This document shows positions 53,303-64,000 of a stretch of 64,000 bases of DNA, piece by piece; the stretch's first letter is position 1; every line of letters starts with the position of its first letter. Where the stretch lies: contig OX637341.1 in assembly GCA_951799405.1 (NCBI GenBank), positions 18,901,659 through 18,965,658 on the forward strand. The letters run 5' to 3'. A program made the position numbers and the translations under genes. The notes beneath the pieces are model-generated. The model made no database searches, was not told the origin of the DNA, and saw only the letters and a list, made by a program, of their open reading frames with translations. The stretch comes from Agapetus fuscipes. Lineage: Eukaryota > Arthropoda > Insecta > Trichoptera > Glossosomatidae.

Positions 53303-54323
53303 ATGTGTGTGTTCCGTTTATTTCCAAACAAACGTTCATCAACTTTCTACTACGGTCTAACGTTTAACGTTTTTGTATTCCTACTCGATTCACTGCTTAA
53401 CGTTTTTCCCATAAGCGTTGAATGCTATGAACAAAACGACGCTCAGATATACGATTATACCAACTTCTTTAGAGAATCTAATGTTAAACCAAATGATGAG
53501 TTTATAATAGAGGGTGATGAGGTTTTTCCAACGGTAGATACACAGAGAGAAAATAATTTTACTCCTCAAAAACCCCTAGAAGATTTTGAAAGTTTTGCGT
53601 TAGATAGGGGAAAGGAAAATTTTGAAAGTGTTTCAACAAATATGCCAAAAAGAAGAAAGCATCATAAGCACAGACACAGAGAAAAAAGACCTCCCGAAAC
53701 AACGACCCCTTCATTCCAAAGCTTTTTTAATATGGTAGACTTAACAGAACCAAACGAAAGTGAATCTAACGATTTCGTAGACTACGAAACCGCTTACAAT
53801 TCAGACAACTTTACCGACGAAGAAAACTATGAAAAACCTCTTAAAGAACTGGAAGAATTCGTGAGGGATGTACAAGAAACAGGTGTATACAAAAAAGTAA
53901 ATTTTACATATCACGATAAGGATAAAGCGCATCCTAAAAATGATCAACCAAAGGAGGTGTCACCGTACCTTTTAAAGATGTTGTCTTCGGATATGCTGCT
54001 GGATCCTTCTGTCCAAGAAATGATGATGCTGCCTGCTAATCAGCCACATCCTGAGATTCTTTGGCCTGTGAAGAAGGAAGCTGTAGTGGAAGGTGATGTG
54101 AATCTGGGGGGACTGATGATGGTCCATTCTAGAGAAGATAGTGTGACTTGTGGCGCCATCATGCCCCAAGGTGGAATCCAAGCATTGGAAGCCATGCTCT
54201 TCACCCTGGATATCCTCAATAAAAGGCTTCGTCTTGTCCCAAATGTGACGATCGGTGTTCATATCTTGGATGACTGCGACAAGGATACGTATGGCTTGGA
54301 AATGGCAGTGGACTTCATCAAAG
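53303..54323 (+). CDS. mtt: 5' coding exon of an mGluR-like class C GPCR (mangetout type)
   Basis: 340 codons plus one base, ATG at 53303 (AAAATATG), ending at the donor AAAG|GTGAGT (54323/54324), phase 1. The frame is open a little further upstream but without an ATG. Residues ~15-37 are hydrophobic, consistent with a signal peptide. Then a long extension with acidic stretches, a His/Lys/Arg cluster (KRRKHHKHRHREKRP) and several NxS/T sites. From ~262 the extracellular ligand-binding domain of metabotropic glutamate receptors starts: EGDVNLGGLMMVHS, CGAIMPQGGIQALEAMLFTL, NVTIGVHILDDCDKDTYGLE. The long N terminus and IMPQGG motif fit insect mangetout (DmXR) better than mGluRA, but I could not align them; receptor class is secure, subtype is not. 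A possible acceptor (TTTATTTCAG) ends at 53061. Confidence 0.82.
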
Positions 54324-55625
54324 GTGAGTCATCCTAAGTTACTTTTATTTTCAATGTGCATTATTCAATCTACACATAAATAACCTTTCGGTATCTAGGG
54401 AAAAAAAGGTTTTCTTTTCTCGATTGATTTTGTCAAGAAGATCTGCGTGAAAAAATGTAAGAAGACAATAACTTTTTGACAGTACCCTTAGTACGAGTTG
54501 CACAACTTGAGTAAAGTTGAGTTAACGAAAAGTATTAAAGAGTGATTTCCCCCAAAATCTGCCGTTTTTGTTTCTTACACTTTATGCTCTTAGCAAAAGA
54601 GTTACATTAATGAAAAAAATCAAGTTCAAACAAACTAAACTGGCAGATTTTGGGGAAAACCACTCTTTCATACTTTCCGGAAACTTTACTTTATTACTCA
54701 AGTTTTGCAACTTGGACTCAGGGTGCAGATATACCATTACGGATTTTTCGTTTTTTAAAAAAAAAATTTTTGACACAACGCAATAAGAGTTTTTAACACG
54801 AAAGTTGTTAGAGGGTATTTCTAAAATAATCTTACTTTCAACATCATTTTATCATTTTGCTTAAAGCTGTACCATGCAGGTATGTATAAACTTGCATTCA
54901 AGTAAGTTATTTATTTTATTTATTTATTTATTTGTAAAAAACACCAACAGATCATTGACAATTTTTTCACAAGTTAAACATAATAAATTACATACTAGAC
55001 ATCAATGCTCCAGTGACGGTGTCTGTCACATACTTAGTTGTTATAAAATTCTTATTGTCTAAATTTTATATAATATATGAACCATAATTAATCATCATAA
55101 TAATAATATAAGCGCGCTTGATTCATGACGAGTACATTGAGTGCAAATACCAGTCAATACATAATAATCGTATATAAGCCACAAATACCCAACGCTCGTC
55201 ATTATAAAATGTTGCAGGCAAAATCACGAAAGCAGAAAAAAAAAACAAGAAAGAAAAAAGAAGAGAGAGAAAAAAAAAAAAGAATGTTCCAATTGATTAG
55301 CACCTTGGAATTAATTCATTACCGTTCAGATAATATGATAGATAGGTGAGTAAAAAAGACTTGAATATTAATGCACTTACCATTACAAACAGGTCAAATA
55401 ACCTAATACAATTTGTTTATTCAATTTTTAATTTTAATTTTTTTTAAATGAAAGGTTACCAAGTGAATGCCTCATCAGTTAATGATAAGGTCAAATATGT
55501 TTAAAAAAGATGGGAATATGAATATTGCATACATACATATATATACATATATATCAATATATATATGAAGAAGGAGGGATAAAGAAGTATACATACTAAG
55601 TTAATGACGTATACTACATAAAGTT
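54324..55625 (+). other. Start of intron 1 of the receptor gene; no other gene seen
   Basis: Begins GTGAGTCATCC. No further receptor exon was found to the end of the window, so the intron is at least 9.6 kb. Holds TTTA-rich simple sequence near 54905-54935 and an A-rich tract near 55235-55285. Confidence 0.6.
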
Positions 55626-56530
55626 TGTTAAATGTCTACAATTGATTGCGCTTTAAAGGCCACGAGGATTGCTCGCTTGAAAGTAGTGACCGGATCAGAA
55701 AAAATATCAACATTAGGTACGACTTTCGATACATTGTTATACGATCGCATCATGCGTCCAATCGGGCAGAAATGCCCTACATTGGTGTTATATTTTTTTA
55801 GGCGAAATAATTGCCCACTTCTTAGTTTAGAGTTAGCGTAAAAGCACAGTAGTTCCAAGTCCGAGGTGTCCAAGTTACCCTGGACTAACTTACGAAGGTA
55901 CATCAATTCGGCGACATTTCGCCTGACTGATAATTTTTCCATATTAAAAAGAGATAGGCGCTCCTCATAGTCCAAACGACCACCGTGCCCCGCTCGATAA
56001 CACAGAATTCTTGTAAAGTATCTTTGGACACGCTCGATCTTGTCATTGTGCAATGTATAGTACGGGGACCAAATAAAAGACTGGTATTCGAGAAGACTGC
56101 GGACTAGGGCATAGTAAAGTGTGATTAGACTATAGGGCTGCTTGAAAGGTTTTGCTGTTCTTAATAGGAAACCCAAAGTTTTAAAGGACTTCTGCGTGAT
56201 GAGATCATAGTGATCTTTAAACGTTAACTCAGCGTCCAGGATAATTCCGAGATCTTTAATTGATGTCACTTTTGTTAGCTCTGTGCCACTTACGCTATAG
56301 GAAAAACTCAGTACTTTTTTATTGCGAGTAAATCTAATAAAGTAGCATTTATCGGAGTTGAGTAGCATATTATTGTTTTCACTCCATTTTGCTAAGGTAT
56401 TGAGGTCATTTTGAAGCTTAAGGCAATCGCAAACGGAGTGCACAGGCGTAAACATCTTCAGATCATCGGCATATATAAGATAGTCACAAATAAGATTTGA
56501 TCCTAAATCATTTCTTAAAGTTATATAAAA
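55520..56530 (-). pseudogene. Jockey/CR1-type LINE, 5'-truncated
   Basis: Minus-strand frame from about 56525 to 55628. It starts within the RT palm: LIYADDLKMFTPV holds the catalytic YADD. Next come LNSDKCYFIRFTRN, VTSIKDLGIILDAELTFKDH, LLEYQSFIWSP and ERVQRYFTRILCYR, the usual end of such ORF2 proteins. Everything upstream is missing. A TACATATATA-type simple tail follows at 55535-55570. It lies antisense within the presumed receptor intron. Confidence 0.88.
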
Positions 56531-57060
56531 TCATGAAAATAATTTTAAAATCAGATAAACCAAAAGTAAGCTAGTTGTTAACAAAGTTTTCAGTACCCTT
56601 TATGGTGATTAAAAAAATTTATTAAAGATAAATAATTGAGTTTTACCATATAAACGATTAAATCTATATATACTTTGTATTAAATTATCTGAAAATTCAT
56701 AACTACTTCAAAGTAATTAAACTGTTTAATAGTTCATATTGTTTAACATTCAAGACTTTTCACAAGGTTGAATTTGATTTGTTTTTTGACACATAATTTA
56801 TGAAAGAACATGATATGTGTAAAACTTCAAAAATATAAAATAAAATATTTAAACTAGACTTCAACATCAATCAGAAAGTTTTGAGAGCAATGTGTAAATA
56901 AATATAAAATCTAATATATTATCTCATTGAGTTCTATTTTCGGCTAAACAATTCCAAGAAAATCAAGGTTCTGTTGTACTCCGACGGTTTCAGTAGAAGT
57001 TTCATTTGAGTCGAACATTGAAGTTAAGCAAACGTTAGTAGAACACAAAAAAGCAAAAAA
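56531..57060. other. No gene seen
   Basis: Very AT-rich spacer. Confidence 0.35.
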
Positions 57061-57064
57061 GTCA

Positions 57065-57225
57065 AACTAAGCTACACATACAGTGACACTTTTATGGGTT
57101 GCGTGTGGCACATATTTATTTTTACAGGTAAGACGGCCCGCGCAACGAGGATTGGTTGACCTTCAGTAGATTGGCCTAAGAGGCGTAAGAGAGGATAGTA
57201 CTCATTTCTTGTGAAAACTGCGTAA
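57065..57225 (-). repeat. SINE-B 3' body
   Basis: AAGCTACACATACAGTGACA, ATTTATTTTTACAGGTAAGA and ACTCATTTCTTGTGAAAACT in reverse order. Confidence 0.65.
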
Positions 57226-57290
57226 ACTGTTACTTTGTTGCCATTCCGTTAGAGGTGGCCAGAGTTTCTACAGAGCTGCCTCCATGGTTG
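57226..57290 (-). repeat. RTE LINE 3' tip
   Basis: GTTGCCATTCCGTTAGAGGT and CAGAGCTGCCTCCATGGTTG parallel 40840-40900. Confidence 0.65.
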
Positions 57291-57659
57291 TGAAACAATG
57301 GGATATACATTAATGTAAAAGGAGAAAATTTCTGAAAAACTGGATGGATACGAATGAATTGAAAGAGGTATGTAAGGATAGGGAGAGTTAACCTTCCCAG
57401 GAGTTTATTTTGGGTTTGCAGCATGGGCGTATTTAATCGTTATTACTACTACTAAAAAGTACTTAATCAATATTACATTTTTATTTTGTTCTGGATTAAA
57501 TACAATTATTGAAATCACCATTTCAATAATAAAAATAAATTTTACAGTGGATTGGGCGTGGCTTTATAGCATTAAGTAAGGTCGTGTTCAATTTTTTAAC
57601 TTCAATTTTCAAAATTTGCCCCCCTCCCTCCCCCTAATTTGGATCCTGGTTACGCCCTT

Positions 57660-57912
57660 CTAATCTAATCTAATTTAAGTTGCAAAGAAATGTATCACTG
57701 GGAATTTACATAACACGCATTCTCACAAGCAGACACGTACAAGTTTGCGCTTGCGCATGCCGCATGTGAACCTACAACATAAAAAACAAATCTCAAATGG
57801 ACATACACCCTGCAACTCCAGCCGACCTTCCCTGAAACAGGGGGGACAATGTCAAAGTGAACCGTTTTCTACAGCATGGGTAGTCAGCCGTATACCAACC
57901 TATAAGTCTTGG
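57660..57912 (-). repeat. Family R repeat, full length
   Basis: TCTAATCTAATTTAAGTTGC to TATACCAACCTATAAGTC, running straight into a SINE-B. Confidence 0.85.
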
Positions 57913-58022
57913 TTTGAAATAAACACCGAAATAAAAAATCATTTCTGACGCCCTTGGTGGGATTTGAACCTGAGCTCTCGGCATGGAATGCCAGCAGTCT
58001 GCCAACTGAGCTATCGACAGGA
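57905..58022 (-). repeat. SINE-B head
   Basis: GGGATTTGAACCTGAGCTCT and CCAACTGAGCTATCGACAGG in reverse. Confidence 0.8.
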
Positions 58023-58079
58023 CGACGACATTTGTTATTTTTTGCCGATTATCGTACAAAAATAATAGTGGGACAAATA

Positions 58080-58215
58080 ACAAAAACTGGGTCTTGCTTG
58101 AGTAATGGCGCTTTGTAGCGGCGACCAAGCTCGTACACCTCTGCGGCACTACAACAAGTGTCATAGACCCCTAGAGTCTTTAGAATCTAGGGAGTCTCCC
58201 GCACAGGATTTCTTA
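58080..58215 (+). repeat. SINE-A variant 3' end
   Basis: AAAACTGGGTCTTGCTTGAG to TCTAGGGAGTCTCCCGCACA; same as 32150-32265. Confidence 0.75.
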
Positions 58216-58219
58216 AAAA

Positions 58220-58745
58220 AAAAAATATGTATATAGTTTTTATCTCAGTTTGAATAAGATAGCGCACTAGCAAGTGCGCAGGTTCATTTTTTTTTTATTT
58301 TACAGATTTTTGTCGTCATGTCAGTTGAAGCTTAATCGAAAGAAAATATTTTTCATTACTGAAACTGAAAAAAAAATCCACTGGTTAATGAAAAATGTAC
58401 CTCATATTTTACATGAAAATAATAAATTAATATTTTTAACGTACAACCCCGTTTAATTATTACCTTGATTAAATTTATTGCCCTTAAAAATGATCGTGCT
58501 AAAAATTTATTACGAATTATTTCTCACGTTGTAATAACACTGAAAATTTTATTAATTGTACGAAAATACGCGTATTTGATTTTTATCGCAATGACAAGCG
58601 ATATTTTGTAATAATTTTTTACAAAAAGCATTTTGAATGGAAAATTATGTAAATTTACAATGTATCAGATCTCACGCACGTCAAAAATATGCGGACCTTT
58701 CAGAAATTAAAAGGCTCCACTATGATTATAAAGCTTTTTAATACT
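58220..58745. other. No gene seen
   Basis: AT-rich, no supported ORF. Confidence 0.35.
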
Positions 58746-58751
58746 ACCTAT

Positions 58752-59006
58752 ATCTAATCTTATCTAATCTAAGTTGCAAAGATATGTTACATTGGAGATT
58801 CACATTACATGCATTCCCACAACCAGACACGTACAAGTTCGCGTATGCACATGCCTCATGCGAACCTACAACATAAACACCAAATCTCAAATGGACATAC
58901 CATGCAACTCTTGCCGTCCTTCCCTGTAATAGGGGTGACATTGGCACAGTGAACCATTATTTACAGCATGGGTGGTAAGCCGCATACTAACCTATAAGTC
59001 AAAAAA
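58752..59006 (-). repeat. Family R repeat, full length
   Basis: ATCTAATCTTATCTAATCTA tail to CATACTAACCTATAAGTCAA. Confidence 0.85.
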
Positions 59007-59094
59007 CCTATATCGTTAACAATAATCTAAAAAATAGACCTAAAAAGGTTAAAATACCATTTACTAGTATGGTTTATCTTTTTTCATACGCAAC

Positions 59095-59386
59095 TACGCA
59101 ACTTAGCTACACATATAGTGTAACTTTTTGCCGCGTTCTCTCCGAAGGCTTCACATGTACCGAGTGAAACCTTATCTAGTGTCCTATTACGCCAACCAAC
59201 GCACTTGTTGCGGGGGTGTCGAGCTTCCGAAGGGGGCAGGTACTTATTTCTTTTGAAAGCTGAGTAAAGTTTGTTGGTATTTTATTTTTGGTTTTTATTT
59301 CTGACACCCTCGAAGAGGTTCATACCCCCGAGAATTCTCGGAATGGAATGCAAGCACTCGACCAATCGAGCTACCGGCCGGCCATA
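59095..59386 (-). repeat. SINE-B, full length, diverged
   Basis: ACGCAACTTAGCTACACATA (3' end), TTCTGACACCCTCGAAGAGG, and head CCAATCGAGCTACCGGCCGG. Followed by two tight hairpins at 59398-59440 (GGGGCGTTGCCCC; GGCTGCTACGCAGCC). Confidence 0.8.
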
Positions 59387-59524
59387 TATATAATACTAGG
59401 GGCGTTGCCCCTGGCTGCTACGCAGCCCAACCCCTTAACATTTGGTGAATGTGTATATTGCGCATAGTTTCCTTGCGTTAAAATTCGGAAAACATGTAAA
59501 ATAAAAACATGCAGCCTTTGTAAA

Positions 59525-61670
59525 AGAAAATCGACCACCCATAGTTTAAAAAATGGTTCATTTTGCAGATTTCAGCTGTGTTTCAGGGAAGATTGGCAAG
59601 AGTTGCAGGGCTTATATTAATTTGAGTTTGGGTTTTTATGTTGTAAGTCAACATGCATTATGTATAAGCGCGAACTTATAAATGTCTGCTTGTGGGAATG
59701 CATTTAATATGAATCTCGATTGGTATGTATCTTTGCAACTTAGATTATAGAACTTAACAAAATAATTTCCTTGACTTATAGGTTAGTATGTGGCTGACCA
59801 CCCATACTGTAAGAATGGTTTACAATGAAAATTTTATCTCTGTTTGAGGAAAAGTCGGTAAGAGTTGGGGCTTATGTTCATTTGAGATTAGTTTTTTATT
59901 TTGTAAATCCACATGGGGCATTTGTAAGCGCAAACTTATACCTGTCTGCTTGTGGGAATGCATTTAATATGAATCTCAAATGGTATGTATCTTTGCAACT
60001 TAAATTATAGAACTTAACAAAATAATTTCCTTGACTTATAGGTTAGTATGTGGCTGACCACCCATACTGTAAGAATGGTTTACCATGAAAATTTTATCTC
60101 GGTTTGAGGAAAAGTCGGTAAGAGTTGCAGGGCTTATGTTCATTTGAGATTAGTTTTTTATTTTGTAAGTCCACATGGGGCATTTGTAAGCGCGAACTTA
60201 TACCTGTCTGCTTGTGGGAATGCATTTAATATGAATCTCAAATGGTATGTATCTTTGCAACTTAGATTATAGAACTTAACAAAATAATTTCCTTGACTTA
60301 TAGGTTAGTATGTGGCTGACCACCCATACTGTAAGAATGGTTTACAATGAAAATTTTATCTCTGTTTTGAGGAAAAGTCGGTAAGAGTTGCAGGGCTTAT
60401 GTTCATTTGAGATTAGTTTCTTATTTTATAAGTCCACATGGGGCATTTGTAAGCGCAAACTTATACCTGTCTGCTTGTGGGAATGCATTTAATATGAATC
60501 TCAAATGGTATGTATCTTTGCAACTTAAATTATAGAACTTAACAAAATAATTTCCTTGACTTATAGGTTAGTATGTGGCTGACCACCCATACTGTAAGAA
60601 TGGTTTACCATGAAAATTTTATCTCGGTTTGAGGAAAAGTCGGTAAGAGTTGCAGGGCTTATGTTCATTTGAGATTAGTTTTTTATTTTGTAAATCCACA
60701 TGGGGCATTTGTAAGCGCGAACTTATACCTGTCTGCTTGTGGGAATGCATTTAATATGAATCTCAAATGGTATGTATCTTTGCAACTTAGATTATAGAAC
60801 TAAACAAAATAATTTCCTTGACTAAAAGGTAAGTATGTGGCTGACCACCCATACTGTAAGAATGGTTTACCATGAAAATTTTATCTCGGTTTGAGGAAAA
60901 GTCGGTAAGAGTTGCAGGGCTTATGTTCATTTGAGATCAGTTTTTTATTTTGTAAATCCACATGGGGCATTTGTAAGCGCGAACTTATACCTGTCTGCTT
61001 GTGGGAATGCATTTAATATGAATCTCAAATGGTATGTATCTTTGCAACTTAGATTATAGAACTAAACAAAATAATTTGTGGCTGACCACCCATACTGTAA
61101 GCAATGGTTCACAATGCAAATTTTATCTCTGTTTGAGGAAAAGTCGGCAAGAGTTGCAGGGCTTATGTTCATTTGAGATTAGTTTTTTTTATTTTGCAAG
61201 TCCACATTGGGCATTTGTAAGCGTGAACTTGTACCTGTCTGCGTGTGGGAATGCATTTAATATGAATCTTAAATGGTATGTATCTTTGCAACTTAGATTA
61301 TGTAAAGAAATACACAAAATAATTTTCTTGACTTATAGGTTGGTATGAGGCTGACCACCCATACTTTAAAAAATGGTTTACTTTGCAAATTCACCTTTGT
61401 TTCAGGGAAGGTTGGCAAGAGTTGCAGGGCTTATGTTCATTTGGAATGGGCTGTTATGTTGTAAGTACACATGCAGCATATGTAAGCGGGAACTTATACA
61501 TATCTGCTTGTGGGAATGCATTTAATATAAATCTTAAATGATATATATCTTTGCAGCTTAGATTAGTTTAGATTAGATTAGAACTTATACATGTCTGCTT
61601 GTAAGAATGCATGTAATATGAATCTCAAATGTTATATATCTTTGCAACTTCGATTACAGATTTAAATCCA
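59525..61670 (+). repeat. Tandem array of family R, ~262-bp unit
   Basis: The word TTGACTTATAGGTT (or near) starts at 59771, 60031, 60293, 60556, 60818 and 61328, steps of 260-263 bp. One unit at ~61076 lacks its first ~22 bases, and partial units flank the array. Units share a private variant (GAGGAAAAGTCGGTAAGAG) not seen in dispersed copies and a junction word AGAACTTAACAAAATAATTT. Confidence 0.9.
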
Positions 61671-61674
61671 TTTT

Positions 61675-62115
61675 TATTTTGTTTTTTTTTTTTTTTTAAT
61701 TTGCATGAAATAAAAGAAAATATAAAAAAAACTTTTACGTTTTGCCGCTAGATGTCAATATTGTTCCATACATTTTCAATATGAACAAACAGATTTTTTG
61801 AAATTAGTTTTCATACATTTTTAAACACAAACGTGAAAGCTCGCAGCATTGCAGCATATATACAAAAATTAATTTGCCATACATCATGAATGTGTTTTAT
61901 CTGCTGTGATGGCATTGATTTTGAAAATCGAAACTCGACGACGAAAGACGACGACGAAGGACAATATAATAAAGGATAATTTTTCCATAAAGTCAAAAAT
62001 GTTTCATTTATGTGCATATATGTAAGTGGGTAGTAGATGTAAAAAAATGGGATACTTTCAAACTTTTAAATGTTCAGGATAACCTTTTTCTTAATCCTAA
62101 TCACTCAATTATAGG
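61675..62115. other. No gene seen
   Basis: Starts with a T-run; AT-rich spacer. Confidence 0.35.
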
Positions 62116-62119
62116 AAGT

Positions 62120-62340
62120 GCGTGAAAAAATGGTTCACTTTGCCAATGTCACCCCTGTCTCAGGGAAGGACGGCAAGAGTTGCAGGGCTTATGTTCATTT
62201 GAGATGGGTTCTTATAAAGTAGGTCCACATGCGGCATGTGTTAGCGCGAAATTAAACATGTCTGCTTGTGGGAATGCATTTAATATAAATCTTAAATGGT
62301 ATATATCCTTGCAGCTTAGATTAGATTAGATTAGCGTAGA
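62120..62340 (+). repeat. Family R repeat, 5' truncated
   Basis: AAAAAATGGTTCACTTTGCC to CCTTGCAGCTTAGATTAGAT. Confidence 0.85.
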
Positions 62341-62344
62341 CACA

Positions 62345-63485
62345 CTTTTTTTTTTTTTTTTTAAATAGTAAAAAACTTTATTTTAATTCACTGTAAGTTT
62401 ATTTTGTAATGCACTACTAGTTTCGGTAGTGCAATATCTACCATCGACGGGAGCTACCTTTATACTTTTTAGTTTTATATTTTGTTGTTCATCACAATGC
62501 TCATTACATGATTTATAATGCCTTCTTCTTTTTCCTTTGCCACTTCAATGAAAATTATCTTATCTTATTTTAGCATTTGTGAGGGTTTTTCTTTTGATAG
62601 TATTCAATTAGGATGTTTGTAATATGTGAGGATATTCACTGCTAACTTTTCATTCGTTCAAAATCCGCTTCAAGACTCAAGCCGTGCTCAAGAGAACTCT
62701 CTCACACCATTTGTGGCTCTGCTACAAATCACTTAATAATATCACTTATAAAACAGATAAGGAATCAAACATTTAAACACACTTTATTATTCCACAATCA
62801 CAATATTTATATAATTATTTATTTTATCCACAATCACAATGTATATATAATAAACCACAGCAATATTAATTATGACCAAATTCACATGCTTGTGGCTCTC
62901 CCGCCAGGGAAGCTTCTTCTCTCTCTTTCTGCATTCTTTTGTTTTCCTTTTTCCATTCAAATTCAAATCTCATGTTCCATTCCACCAAACAAACAAATTC
63001 ATCTCGTTACACATTCTATTTGAAAAAGCACTATTTATTAAACTATTTTTCTTGGATTAGGCATAATTTCAGAGACCGGCCGATTTCAAGCAATAAATTT
63101 TAATAAAGAAAATCGCATTATTTCGCTGAAAATTTATGAGTTTTTTCCAGTCATGTCAATCTTTGTTTTTTTGCCTAATCATAATAATTATCACGGCGAT
63201 GTTTTATTGTTTTTTTTTCTGATTCCGCGCACGAGATCGCGTGTTAGGAATTAATGTAATCACTTTGCTGTTTGTTTATCAAAATATAATGTTTCCAGGA
63301 TAAGGTACTAGGCAAGGCTTGCTGATTTTACTTGCTTCTTTTATACTTCCTAATTTTGTAAATTATTCCTTTTAAAAATTCTGTATTTTTTTTAGTACTT
63401 CGTGTATAAATAATTGCTGATTTTATAATATTTCCGGATATATAATAAGCAATTTTAAATTTTCCTCGCTTTTATAATATTAGGT
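62345..63485. other. No gene seen
   Basis: A short inverted pair CACTACTAGTTTCGGTAGTG near 62410; no supported ORF in 1.1 kb. Confidence 0.35.
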
Positions 63486-63489
63486 CTTT

Positions 63490-63612
63490 ATATATTTGTA
63501 AGTACACAATCAGCATTTGTAAGCGCGAACTACACGTGTTTGTTTGTGGGCATACATCTGAGAGCTTTAAATGAATATATCCTTGCAACTTATATTATAG
63601 ATTATAGATATA
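63490..63612 (+). repeat. Family R repeat, 3' half
   Basis: GTAAGTACACAATCAGCATT to TTGCAACTTATATTATAG, nearly the same as 31148-31260. Confidence 0.8.
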
Positions 63613-63614
63613 GA

Positions 63615-64000
63615 CATATGAAACTGGCGTTTTGTAAGGGAGGAACAAAAAGTCATTTTTTTATATTTAATTATATTTATTTCATCGAAGTATGTACCAT
63701 AGTTATCTATTCACTTTTGCCATCTCATAGGTAGTGAATTGATCCCTTTGCGAAAATAACCAATATAACCAATGGCAATCAATACAATCTTTGCAGGCGG
63801 TTAGGACTGCCCCATCGGAGTTGAATTTTTTCCCTTGCAAAAAGTTATCCAAATTTCGAAAAAAATGGCAATCTGTTGGAGCAAGGTCCGGAGAGTACGG
63901 GGGATGTCTTAAACATTGCAATTGAAACTCCTCTAATTTTGTAGCCGTCTGTTGTGTATTGTGTGGTCTAGCGTTGTCATGAAACAGCAGTGGCCTAGAG
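63615..64000 (-). pseudogene. mariner transposase, C-terminal part, running off the window
   Basis: The minus strand reads LFHDNARPHNTQ, the second catalytic Asp region of mariner DD34D transposases, then LRHPPYSPDLAPTD with the third Asp, then FFRNLDNFLQGKKFNSDGAV. After about 63780 the frame shifts: the expected GINSLPMRWQK and a Y-F-D end appear in another frame with a stop, so this copy is broken. The left end of the element is near 63615-63640; the right end and the inverted repeats lie outside the window. Confidence 0.9.

Noticed and set aside
55470..55500. Reverse-strand CTGATGAGG word as a hammerhead
   Set aside because: GAAA and pairing arms are absent.
59525..61670. CRISPR-like repeat array
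   Set aside because: Units are ~262 bp with no unique spacers, and the genome is eukaryotic.

Overview
The window looks like a piece of an insect nuclear genome, most likely a moth or butterfly. It is AT-rich and intron-bearing, packed with tRNA-derived SINEs, MITEs, RTE/CR1-like LINEs, BEL and Gypsy LTR elements, and shows the frequent GTAGGTAC-type words I associate with Lepidoptera (an impression, not a computed result). There is no prokaryote-like gene organisation. Only one exon is clearly a conventional host gene: at 53303-54323 (+), the 5' coding exon of a class C GPCR of the metabotropic glutamate receptor / mangetout type. It ends in a clean GTGAGT donor, so 54.3-64 kb is probably intron.

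Layout: 1-7.7 kb holds old repeats, a hammerhead-like ribozyme motif and a CR1/L2-like relic. 7.8-18.8 kb is a 4-level nest: an old repeat, cut by a Gypsy element with 516-bp LTRs and GTAT target duplications, whose left LTR is split by a 5'-truncated non-LTR element, which itself carries an 883-bp TTAA-flanked element. 19-24 kb is a SINE cluster plus a 134-bp x4 tandem array made from an RTE 3' end. 24.8-28.2 kb is a second LTR element. 28.9-39.3 kb holds SINEs, MITEs, a perfect 112-bp-arm palindrome and a 5S rRNA-like segment. 40.9-47.3 kb is a BEL/Pao element with identical 354-bp LTRs and CATTC duplications, inserted in an RTE relic. 48-53 kb is mixed repeats and an unrecognised 115-aa ORF. 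55.6-64 kb is a LINE relic, SINEs, a 262-bp tandem array and the 3' half of a mariner.

The most unusual object is the LTR element at 24823-28191. Its two 454-bp LTRs look identical and it has CTAC target duplications. Its only gene is one intact 668-codon ORF: a retroelement SAP-domain gag start (about residues 1-94), then a host chromatin protein of the DEK family (a Met at 95; DEK core about 229-332; long basic GC-rich tail with a 98-codon duplication), then the last ~40 residues of the parental pol ORF. PR, RT, RNase H and integrase are all gone. It reads as a recent retrotransposon capture of a host DEK cDNA, with the same architecture as oncogene-transducing retroviruses. The nearby Gypsy element (7813-18790) is a relative that shares the leader, gag start and pol end, but has different LTRs. 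Its pol carries an extra C-terminal TARG1/Poa1p-like macro domain and a CCCH zinc finger beyond the integrase.

Other unusual structure: three separate loci share a hammerhead-type core (CTGATGA...GAA) in which stems I, II and III all keep pairing while their bases change. CR1-like 3' ends carry a covarying terminal hairpin. A ~250-bp repeat family with TTAGA-type tails occurs at about 24 loci and once as a tandem array. All identifications come from reading motifs by eye; no database search was possible.
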